The position numbers were made by a program, and so were the translations under genes. A DNA stretch of 8,780 nucleotides. Source: an uncultured Bacteroidales bacterium. GTDB taxonomy: Bacteria; Bacteroidota; Bacteroidia; Bacteroidales; UBA932. Shown here piece after piece: positions 1 through 5,912 of this stretch. Where the stretch lies: assembly GCA_945874815.1 (NCBI GenBank), contig CAMCIE010000045.1, positions 1-8,780 of the forward strand, given 5' to 3'. The notes beneath the pieces were generated by a model. That model searched no databases and was not told where the DNA came from. It was given only the letters and a program-made list of their open reading frames with translations. Position 1 is the first letter of the stretch. Every line of letters begins with the position of its first letter.

Positions 1-194
1 AGCTTTGCCGATATCGTTTCTCACATGGTCGATGCCAGATTCCCGGGGTGTGAGTGCCCTGGGGCTGACGAGCAGCAATTAGGCTGCTAACGCGTAATTA
101 TCGTTTGCGTTTAATTTTAAGGTTGCGATTTGACGCATCTGCCTGCGGATAGCTTCTCCATCTTCGAGATCCCTGTCGAAACCAGTACAAGCCC
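1..194 (-). ncRNA. ssrA: tmRNA (transfer-messenger RNA), 5' part, cut by window edge
   Basis: This RNA rescues stalled ribosomes: it enters the A site like alanyl-tRNA, then serves as the template for a degradation tag. Read on the minus strand, it begins near 194 with GGGCTTGTACTGGTTTCGAC followed by AGGG, the conserved 5' end of the tRNA-like domain. About 85 bases further on comes a tag reading frame that starts GCA AAC GAT and encodes ANDNYALAA then TAA. The stop codon lies in the loop of a perfect hairpin (GCAGC at 83-87 with GCTGC at 72-76), matching helix 5 of known tmRNAs. Further GC-rich complementary segments at 20-75 fit the pseudoknot region. The 3' half, with the T arm and acceptor end, is outside the window. 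It is transcribed divergently from the His/Cys-rich gene. The 5' end is placed by alignment to remembered tmRNAs and could be off by one or two bases. Confidence 0.93.
79..108 (-). other. tmRNA tag reading frame, ANDNYALAA
   Basis: On the minus strand the codons GCA AAC GAT AAT TAC GCG TTA GCA GCC TAA give the tag A-N-D-N-Y-A-L-A-A and a stop. The C-terminal YALAA is the standard signal for ClpXP-type proteases. Resume codon GCA is chosen by analogy with the E. coli tag, which also begins GCA AAC GAT. The exact resume codon is inferred. Confidence 0.88.
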
Positions 195-259
195 GGATTA
201 TGATAAGACATTCACGGAAATGCCCTGGCACTGCCGGAAATACAGTGTACGTTTATTCT

Positions 260-769
260 ATGGTATATAGAACAAAAAGTCAAGGAGTAAGGAAGAAAAA
301 GAAATTGAAAAAAGTTTCGGAATGCCTGCTCGAGATATTGTACTGTTTGAGTATCAAGGTCTTTGATGTTCATACCTGTCATGCAGCCGACCATCAGTTC
401 ATATCAACATTCATCGAAGGCCTCACCTGTGAAGAGATTCATTCTGCACACAAATGCGGCCACCATTGCACACATCATCACGAATGCAGCGACAGTCAGG
501 AGCACTTTGCCAACCATAGTGACGGACTGATAGAAGAGACCGATTGCTGCACGGATGATTATCATGCACTTTCAATCACCGGCACCCGCACCGAAGATGA
601 CCATCATTTTCATGGCAGTATAAGTTGCTGGCATACAGCGGCAGTCCTCGATGCCTTCGGGGTAGATGCGCCGGTTCCATATTCCATTGATTCATATTTA
701 TTTGCACCATTTCTTGTCATCATCCAAGGGGATGATGTGCTTTCATCTTTCGGTATCCGCAGAATCTAG
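260..769 (+). CDS. small His/Cys-rich protein, probably exported, metal-locus associated
   Basis: Function is not established. From the ATG at 260 the protein has 169 residues. A basic stretch (RKKKKLKK, 11-18) precedes a short weakly hydrophobic segment (about 22-40), which could be a poor signal peptide or anchor. Residues 57-102 are very rich in His and Cys, for example HKCGHHC (64-70), THHHEC (71-76), DCC (95-97) and DDYH (99-102). A second His cluster, DDHHFHG, is at 113-119, and the C-terminal 40 residues are not His-rich. This composition suggests binding of a soft or transition metal. Small His-rich proteins of this sort are found beside TonB receptor and HMA genes in Bacteroidales, and both follow here. 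The frame is open from 200, but that reaches almost to the tmRNA 5' end, so codons before 260 are doubtful. A TTG at 305, about a dozen bases after an AGGAGTAAGGA stretch, is an alternative start giving 154 residues. The gene itself is fairly secure, but its role is inferred. Confidence 0.72.
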   Translation: MVYRTKSQGVRKKKKLKKVSECLLEILYCLSIKVFDVHTCHAADHQFISTFIEGLTCEEIHSAHKCGHHCTHHHECSDSQEHFANHSDGLIEETDCCTDDYHALSITGTRTEDDHHFHGSISCWHTAAVLDAFGVDAPVPYSIDSYLFAPFLVIIQGDDVLSSFGIRRI

Positions 770-770
770 C

Positions 771-855
771 AGATGTCTCGGCTTCGCTCGACATGACAAA
801 TGTGCAGATGTCTCGACTTCGCTCGACATGACACTCTTGGATTGTTCGACATGAC
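771..855 (-). repeat. interspersed palindromic repeat array, 5' of the receptor gene
   Basis: Two 27-base units occupy 771-797 and 806-832 with a 35-base period, and a truncated third copy of the right end lies at 844-855. Each full unit is an imperfect hairpin with outer arms ATGTC and GACAT (773-777 with 790-794; 808-812 with 825-829). Read on the minus strand, the core of the second unit is gagcgaagtcga. The same core occurs on the plus strand at 3124-3135, so this is an inverted relative of the array after the receptor gene. The array fills most of the gap between the His/Cys-rich gene and the receptor gene. No convincing promoter was seen in the rest of that gap (856-911). Confidence 0.85.
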
Positions 856-911
856 AGAAGTCCTCTGCTCAAGAAGTAACGTATTATCTTGTTTTACCGA
901 AAAATGAAATT

Positions 912-3044
912 ATGAATAAATTAATATCAACAATAATTGCACTGATTGTCAGCAGTGCAGCAATATATGCCCAGGATATTGACACAACAGGAATATATGG
1001 CGAACGTCAGGACAGCCTTGACGCCGCAGTGTTCGTATCACGTCAGGCAGGAAACTACCTTTCAAAAGGAAAAGAAATCAGGACCGAGGTCATTTCAGCA
1101 GCCGGCCTCTGCAAAATGGCATGCTGCAACCTTGCCGAGAGTTTCGAAAATTCGGCAAGCGTCACTGTCGGTTACTCGGATGCGGTGACAGGAGCACGCC
1201 AGATCCGTCTGCTCGGACTCTCCGGAACCTACACCCAGATGCTCGATGAAAACCGTCCCGTAATGCGCGGACTTTCAGCACCTTTCGGCCTTTCCTATGT
1301 ACCTGGCCAGTGGCTGGAAAGCATCCAGATAGCAAAAGGCTCGTCATCAGTCATCAACGGCGTTGAATCCATGACCGGACAAATCAATATGGAGCACCGC
1401 AAACCGACCGATGAGAAACCTCTGTTTATCAACGGATTGGTAATGAGTGACACCAAGATGGACCTGAACGTCGCTTCATCACTTCAGATGGGATACAAAT
1501 GGAGCACTGTCATCCTCGGCCACGTGTCCGGAAACATTGCTTCACATGACATGAACCACGACAGTTTCCTCGATGATCCGAAAATGCTGCAGTTCAACCT
1601 TGCCAATCGCTGGCTATATCAGGCAGACAACGGCCTCCAGCTCAGATTCGGCGTCCGCGCCCTGCAGGACAGGCGACTCGGAGGTCAGGTCCTAAAAGAT
1701 TCCAATGGACAAAATGTCCTTTATAATAAAAATACATTCTCACTGACCACCGAACCTGGGAAAATCGACCCATGGGGTTCGGACATTCTCAACCGTTCAA
1801 TCAACGGATATGTAAAAATCGGTATTCCTCTGAATGAAGACAACTCTCAGAATATCGCATTTGTCGGAGACTACAGCTACCAGAACATGGACTCATATTT
1901 CGGAGCCACAACATATATGGCCAGACAACATTCTACTTTTTATAACTTCTTGTATCAGAATGAAATAAATGAATCCCATAAATTTACGCTGGGAGTTGGA
2001 GGAACACTTGACCGTTACAACGAACTCTTCCGCAGGCAGCTTCTGCAGGATCCTGTTGCACATTTGGACGGTTCAGTGTCATTCCTCTCAGACCTTGGAA
2101 TTTTCGGAGAATATACCTTCCATGCCGGGGACAAGTTTTCAGCAATTGCGGGACTCAGAGGCGACTGGTACAACAAGGCCGGATTCAAATTCTCGCCTCG
2201 TCTGACTCTGAAATATGCTCCGATTGACGAAATCGTCATACGTGCAAACGGTGGCCGCGGTCTCAGATATTCAACACCTCTTATCGACAATATCGGAGTA
2301 TTCTCAACCAGCAAGGAGTTCAAGGGAATATACAATGAGCATCTGCTCGAAGATGCCTGGACATTCGGAGGAAACATTACCTATTACATGCCTTTCGGCG
2401 CATCTTCGAACACCTACCTGAGCTTTGATTATTTCAGGACCCAGTTCGTTCAGCAGATGGTTGTGGACTATGAACATTATGCCAATACCATAGATTTCTA
2501 TGCGCTTGACGGAAAACGTTCATATACAAATAATTACCAGCTTGATTTCTCCGTTGATCCCGTCGAAAGATTCAATATTACCCTGACTTTCCGCTACACG
2601 GATGCCCGTATCGAACTTGCTGACAGGGGCCTTGTCGAAAAACCGATGACCGGCCGCTACAAGGGAGTTCTCAACCTCCAGTATGCAACCAATCTCAACA
2701 AGTGGATTTTCGATTTTACGGCATCTGTCAACGGTCCGAGCCGAGTGTATGACTTCATGAAGGACATGCAGGGCATCAAACAGAAGAACGGACTCTATTA
2801 TTCACCTGTCTATCCTCTTCTGTATGCGCAAGTTACACGCAGGTTCAAAGGCTGGGATGTCTATGTAGGAGTGGAGAACATCACCAATTTCCGCCAGAAA
2901 GATGTCATCTGCGGAAGCGTGAAGGATGAGAATGGATTCGTCCAGCCTCGTCAGGCATCGTTCGATGCCCGCTGCATCTGGGGCCCGCTCATGGGTATCA
3001 AGGCCAATGTCGGCTTCCGTTTCACCCTTTGGAAAAAAGCCTGA
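912..3044 (+). CDS. TonB-dependent outer-membrane receptor, putative metal-related
   Basis: This is a predicted outer-membrane beta-barrel that takes up or moves a ligand using TonB energy. At 710 residues it is complete. A signal peptide (MNKLISTIIALIVSSAAIYA, 1-20) ends just before QD. A TonB-box-like stretch, LDAAVFVS, is at 36-43. The plug domain covers about 52-165 and includes TGARQIRLLGLSG (93-105), YVPGQWLESIQIAKGSSSV (129-147) and TGQINMEHRKP (155-165). The barrel runs from there to the C-terminal strand NVGFRFTLWKKA. The carboxypeptidase-regulatory-like domain that many Bacteroidota receptors carry at the N-terminus is absent. The plug has an unusual CX3CC motif (C67, C71, C72). Together with a His/Cys-rich neighbour upstream and an HMA protein downstream, this suggests a metal substrate such as copper, which is an inference. 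The start follows an A-rich leader without a clear Shine-Dalgarno site. The receptor family assignment is firm. Confidence 0.93.
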   Translation: MNKLISTIIALIVSSAAIYAQDIDTTGIYGERQDSLDAAVFVSRQAGNYLSKGKEIRTEVISAAGLCKMACCNLAESFENSASVTVGYSDAVTGARQIRLLGLSGTYTQMLDENRPVMRGLSAPFGLSYVPGQWLESIQIAKGSSSVINGVESMTGQINMEHRKPTDEKPLFINGLVMSDTKMDLNVASSLQMGYKWSTVILGHVSGNIASHDMNHDSFLDDPKMLQFNLANRWLYQADNGLQLRFGVRALQDRRLGGQVLKDSNGQNVLYNKNTFSLTTEPGKIDPWGSDILNRSINGYVKIGIPLNEDNSQNIAFVGDYSYQNMDSYFGATTYMARQHSTFYNFLYQNEINESHKFTLGVGGTLDRYNELFRRQLLQDPVAHLDGSVSFLSDLGIFGEYTFHAGDKFSAIAGLRGDWYNKAGFKFSPRLTLKYAPIDEIVIRANGGRGLRYSTPLIDNIGVFSTSKEFKGIYNEHLLEDAWTFGGNITYYMPFGASSNTYLSFDYFRTQFVQQMVVDYEHYANTIDFYALDGKRSYTNNYQLDFSVDPVERFNITLTFRYTDARIELADRGLVEKPMTGRYKGVLNLQYATNLNKWIFDFTASVNGPSRVYDFMKDMQGIKQKNGLYYSPVYPLLYAQVTRRFKGWDVYVGVENITNFRQKDVICGSVKDENGFVQPRQASFDARCIWGPLMGIKANVGFRFTLWKKA

Positions 3045-3047
3045 TGC

Positions 3048-3143
3048 TTCCGAGCGATCACCGTTCTGTCATTCCGAGCGATCCCCGTTCTGTCATTCCG
3101 AGCGACCTCCACAATGTCATTCCGAGCGAAGTCGAGGAATCTA
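3048..3143 (+). repeat. tandem array of four 24-base repeats
   Basis: Four head-to-tail 24-base units start at 3048, 3072, 3096 and 3120, and each begins ttccgagcga. Units 1 and 2 differ at one base. Unit 3 diverges in its second half. Unit 4 continues gtcgaggaatcta and, with the preceding A, forms the complete hairpin arms ATTCC (3119-3123) and GGAAT (3136-3140). The array starts three bases after the receptor stop codon and runs up to the promoter of the HMA gene. The family is a familiar interspersed repeat in Bacteroidota genomes and matches the inverted array at 771-855. It is not a CRISPR array, because there are no unique spacers. Confidence 0.88.
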
Positions 3144-3144
3144 T

Positions 3145-3175
3145 TTTGAAATAAAACATAAACTATTTAATTTTG
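3145..3175 (+). promoter_or_regulatory. Bacteroidota-type sigma-A promoter for the HMA gene
   Basis: TTTG at 3145-3148 is followed after 19 bases by TAATTTTG at 3168-3175. This matches the Bacteroides consensus TTTG (-33) and TAnnTTTG (-7) at every fixed base, with an accepted spacing. The expected transcription start is only a few bases before the ATG at 3183, so the mRNA would be leaderless or nearly so. The -33 element lies directly against the last repeat unit. No expression evidence is available. Confidence 0.55.
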
Positions 3176-3182
3176 CAGAATT

Positions 3183-3656
3183 ATGAAACTAACAGCCATC
3201 CTGTCAGCCCTGATGCTGACCACATTCACCTATGCAACCGTAGCAGCAGACTTTGCAGTCGCATCAACAACCGCATCTGCATCAATGCAGAAAAAAGAAG
3301 CCAAGAAGAAAACTGAGATAAAAGAAGTTGTTTTCAATGTCGGCCTTCACTGCGAAAGCTGTGTGAAGAAAGTGACCGAGAATATTTCTTTCGAAAAAGG
3401 AGTAAAGGATCTGAATGTATCGCTTGAAGATCAGACAGTTGCAGTAAAATATGATGCATCGAAAACCTCTGAGGAAACCCTCAGGGCAGCAATAATAAAG
3501 CTTGGTTATCCAGTCAGTGAAAAGGCTTGCTGCGGTGACCATAAATGCACCGACGGCCAGTGCAAAGACGGCAAATGCACCGACGACAAGTGCAAGGACG
3601 ACAAATGCAAAGACGGCCAGTGCAAAGATGACCACGGCCACCAGCACAAACATTAA
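3183..3656 (+). CDS. exported HMA-domain metal-binding protein with Cys/His-rich tail
   Basis: This is likely a periplasmic metallochaperone or metal-sequestering protein of 157 residues. Residues 1 to about 22 are a signal peptide, with AxA-type cleavage possible near VAA or slightly later. A basic linker (QKKEAKKKTEIKE) covers 36-48. A heavy-metal-associated (HMA) domain runs from about 48 to 113 and carries GLHCESC, with ligands C57 and C60. The Met usual before the first Cys in GMxCxxC is Leu here. After a CC pair (116-117) come six tandem pentapeptides of the pattern [KQ]C[KT]D[GD] at 121-150, then HGHQHKH. The tail resembles a small metallothionein-like metal store. Cu(I) or another soft metal is the natural guess, but specificity cannot be read from sequence. 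It sits downstream of the receptor with its own apparent promoter, and 10 bases before nfnA. The domain call is secure; the physiological role is inferred. Confidence 0.9.
   Translation: MKLTAILSALMLTTFTYATVAADFAVASTTASASMQKKEAKKKTEIKEVVFNVGLHCESCVKKVTENISFEKGVKDLNVSLEDQTVAVKYDASKTSEETLRAAIIKLGYPVSEKACCGDHKCTDGQCKDGKCTDDKCKDDKCKDGQCKDDHGHQHKH
3543..3632 (+). repeat. in-frame 15-base tandem repeat encoding Cys-Lys-Asp pentapeptides
   Basis: Six consecutive 15-base units encode KCTDG, QCKDG, KCTDD, KCKDD, KCKDG and QCKDD. Every unit has Cys at position 2 and Asp at position 4. The DNA units are highly similar, so the tract could expand or contract by slippage without shifting frame, changing the number of cysteines in the protein tail. 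Confidence 0.9.
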
Positions 3657-3666
3657 AAACGAAATA

Positions 3667-4521
3667 ATGTACGAAATCTTAACAAAGGAAATGCTCACTC
3701 CGACAATATGTCGGATGAAGGTATTTGCCCCGCGCCTGGCTTCAGCAGCCCAGCCGGGGCAATTCCTGATTGTAAGGGCGGACGAACACGGAGAACGTAT
3801 TCCGCTGACAATCAGTGATTACAATAAGGAAAAAGGTACGGTGTCCATCGTGACCCAGCAGATTGGTGCATCCACCACACAAATCTGCGCAATGGAAGAA
3901 GGTGAGGCTTTTGCCGATGTAGTGGGCCCTCTGGGAGTACCTTCGGAATTCACTGAAATGTCTCCTGAAGCACTTTCAGCGCAGCGATATATCTTCATTG
4001 CCGGAGGCGTCGGCACGGCGCCGGTGTATCCTCAGGTGAAGTGGCTGCACGAAAGGGGAGTGGCCGTGGATGTGATCATAGGAGCCAAAAACGCCGACTT
4101 GATTATCTACAAGGACGAAATGGAAGCGGTTTGCGACAACCTTTTCATCTGCACCGATGACGGCTCTGCTGGATTCAAGGGTCTTGTGACTGCAATGCTT
4201 GAAAAGCTTGTTGCGGAAGGCAGAACCTACACTCAGGCCGTAGCCATCGGACCTATGATCATGATGAAATTCGCCACCCTGACCGCCCGCAAGCTCAATC
4301 TCCCTATCATCGTGAGCCTCAATACCTTGATGGTTGACGGAACAGGAATGTGCGGTGCATGCCGTGTGAGCGTGGCAGGAAAAACACGCTTTGCCTGCGT
4401 TGAAGGCCCGGAATTCAATGGTTATGACGTTGATTTTGACGAGGCAATGAGACGCCAGGGCATGTACAAGACAGAAGAAATCGAAGCCGGTCACAAATGT
4501 AAGATAGGGAGGGGAAAATAA
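3667..4521 (+). CDS. nfnA: NfnA-type FAD/[2Fe-2S] subunit of ferredoxin:NADP+ oxidoreductase
   Basis: This is the small subunit of an NADH-dependent reduced ferredoxin:NADP+ oxidoreductase (NfnAB), a cytosolic flavin-based electron-bifurcating complex. Homologues are also annotated as sulfide dehydrogenase or dihydroorotate dehydrogenase electron-transfer subunit. The protein has 284 residues. The FAD-binding motif RIPLTIS is at 44-50 and the NAD-binding motif GGVGTAP at 113-119. A C-terminal [2Fe-2S] site shows D224, C229, C232 and C244, the one-Asp-three-Cys arrangement known for NfnA. The frame is open upstream to 3502, but that part runs through the preceding gene's repeats, and homology begins at MYEILTKEML, so the ATG at 3667 is chosen. 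The stop overlaps the next start as TAATG, implying translational coupling. Distinguishing Nfn from the sulfide dehydrogenase annotation needs biochemistry, but pairing with nfnB makes Nfn the better name. Confidence 0.9.
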   Translation: MYEILTKEMLTPTICRMKVFAPRLASAAQPGQFLIVRADEHGERIPLTISDYNKEKGTVSIVTQQIGASTTQICAMEEGEAFADVVGPLGVPSEFTEMSPEALSAQRYIFIAGGVGTAPVYPQVKWLHERGVAVDVIIGAKNADLIIYKDEMEAVCDNLFICTDDGSAGFKGLVTAMLEKLVAEGRTYTQAVAIGPMIMMKFATLTARKLNLPIIVSLNTLMVDGTGMCGACRVSVAGKTRFACVEGPEFNGYDVDFDEAMRRQGMYKTEEIEAGHKCKIGRGK

Positions 4522-5912
4522 TGGCAAACAGAATTCCAAGAGTACCTGTCAGAGAACAGGATCCGAAAGTCCGTGCAACCAATTTCGAAGAGGTTTGCTA
4601 CGGTTATGATGCTTCAGAAGCAACTCTGGAGGCTTCGCGTTGCCTCCACTGCAAGAACCCGCGCTGCGTGGCAGCTTGCCCTGTAGGTGTCAAGATTCCG
4701 GATTTCATTGCACATGTGGCTGCCGGCGATTTCGCAGCCGCAGCGCTAAAGATAGCAGAAGATTCATCACTTCCGGCAATTTGCGGAAGGGTCTGCCCGC
4801 AGGAAACCCAGTGTGAGGGAAGTTGTATCCTTGGAGTCAAGGGCGAGCCGGTGGCAATCGGCAAGCTGGAGCGCTTTGCAGCTGACTGGAACCTTGAAAA
4901 CGGCGGTGCAGAGGTGGAGAAAGCCCCTGCAAACGGACATAAGGTAGCTATCGTTGGTAGCGGCCCTGCCGGTCTTGCTTGCGCATGCGACCTTGCCAAG
5001 GCCGGTTATGATGTGACTATTTTCGAGGCTCTGCACCGTCCGGGCGGAGTGCTGGAGTATGGTATCCCTGAATTCCGTCTTCCGAAGGACAAGGTTGTTG
5101 CAGCCGAGATTGAGGATGTACGCCGTCTGGGTGTGAAGATTGAGACGAATGTCGTTGTGGGAAGGACAGTTACCATCGATTCGCTGATGGATGTCGAGGG
5201 CTTTGAGGCTGTGTTCATCGGCTCCGGTGCAGGTCTTCCGAAGTTCATGGGCATCCCCGGGGAGAACCTCAATGGTGTATTCTCTGCAAATGAGTTCCTC
5301 ACAAGGAACAACTTGATGAAGGCTTATCGCGAAGACTATATGACTCCGATTCATGCTGGTAAGAAGGTTGTCGTTGTCGGTGGTGGCAATGTTGCCATGG
5401 ATGCGGCACGTACCGCCCTCAGACTTGGAGCAGAGACGACTATCGTATATAGAAGGACTGAAACTGAACTTCCTGCCCGCCGTGAAGAGGTGCATCATGC
5501 AAAGGAGGAGGGCGTGCAGTTCGCCATGCTCACCAATCCTGTCGAAATCCTCGGTGACGAGAAGGGCTGGGTCCGTGCGGTAAGGTGCATCAGAATGGAA
5601 CTTGGAGAGCCGGATGAGAGCGGTCGCCGCAGTCCTGTTCCTGTTCCGGGTTCTGAATTCGAGATTGAGACCGACACAGTGATCATGTCGCTCGGTACTT
5701 CTCCTAACCCTCTGATTGCCAAGACTACAGCCGGCCTTGAGACTACCCGCAGGGGCTGTCTTGTGGCTGATGAGGCAGGAGTAACTACCCGCCAGGGCGT
5801 ATTTGCCGGCGGAGATGCCGTGACAGGTGCTGCAACTGTGATTCTTGCAATGGGTGCCGGCCGTAAGGCTGCCGCTGCAATCGATGCCTACATCACTTCT
5901 TCAGGAAAGTAG
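4521..5912 (+). CDS. nfnB: NfnB-type glutamate synthase small subunit-like oxidoreductase
   Basis: This is the large subunit partner of NfnA, homologous to the GltD-type small subunit of NADPH glutamate synthase. It carries FAD, two [4Fe-4S] clusters and the NADP(H) site. At 463 residues it has normal length. An N-terminal iron-sulfur domain has C41, C44, C49 and C53 (CLHCKNPRC..AACP) and C88, C92, C98 and C102. The FAD Rossmann motif GSGPAG is at 146-151, followed by RPGGVLEYGIPEFRLPK (173-189). The NADP(H) Rossmann motif GGGNVAMDAAR is at 287-297 with YRRTETELPAR (310-320). The closing FAD contact is GVFAGGDAVTGAATV (426-440). A GGGAGGGG-like purine tract in the end of nfnA can serve as its ribosome binding site. 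No large glutamate synthase subunit gene is present next to it, which supports Nfn over GOGAT. Its last 20 bases overlap the convergent permease gene. Confidence 0.92.
   Translation: MANRIPRVPVREQDPKVRATNFEEVCYGYDASEATLEASRCLHCKNPRCVAACPVGVKIPDFIAHVAAGDFAAAALKIAEDSSLPAICGRVCPQETQCEGSCILGVKGEPVAIGKLERFAADWNLENGGAEVEKAPANGHKVAIVGSGPAGLACACDLAKAGYDVTIFEALHRPGGVLEYGIPEFRLPKDKVVAAEIEDVRRLGVKIETNVVVGRTVTIDSLMDVEGFEAVFIGSGAGLPKFMGIPGENLNGVFSANEFLTRNNLMKAYREDYMTPIHAGKKVVVVGGGNVAMDAARTALRLGAETTIVYRRTETELPARREEVHHAKEEGVQFAMLTNPVEILGDEKGWVRAVRCIRMELGEPDESGRRSPVPVPGSEFEIETDTVIMSLGTSPNPLIAKTTAGLETTRRGCLVADEAGVTTRQGVFAGGDAVTGAATVILAMGAGRKAAAAIDAYITSSGK

Noticed and set aside
856..911. Promoter for the receptor gene at TATTATCTTG (882-891)
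   Set aside because: The -7 match is one base short of TAnnTTTG and no TTTG lies at the right distance upstream.
3048..3143. Possible small CRISPR array from regularly spaced repeats
   Set aside because: Units are directly abutting 24-mers with no unique spacers, no leader and no cas genes. The sequence belongs to an interspersed hairpin repeat family.
3119..3148. Intrinsic terminator formed by the last repeat hairpin and the following CTATTTT
   Set aside because: The stem is only five clean base pairs and the T-run is short and interrupted. A termination role is possible but not supported enough to annotate.
2926..3186. Plus-strand open frame encoding a repeated CHSERSPF peptide
   Set aside because: It overlaps the end of the receptor gene in another frame and is open only because the 24-base repeat has a length divisible by three.
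3502..3666. N-terminal extension of nfnA rich in Ala/Thr repeats
   Set aside because: It is a frame shadow of the HMA gene's pentapeptide repeat. NfnA homology starts at the ATG at 3667 and the family has no such extension.
3282..3698. Minus-strand open frame with a hydrophobic Val/Ala/Phe-rich segment resembling membrane helices
   Set aside because: It is the antisense of the Cys-Lys-Asp repeat and the HMA domain. The hydrophobicity is a by-product of the complement of Lys/Asp codons.
3976..4539. 187-codon minus-strand open frame inside nfnA
   Set aside because: It is antisense to NAD-binding and [2Fe-2S] coding sequence. His-rich stretches come from complements of common codons.
4767..5498. 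243-codon minus-strand open frame inside nfnB
   Set aside because: It is antisense to a strongly conserved coding region and has no recognisable protein features.
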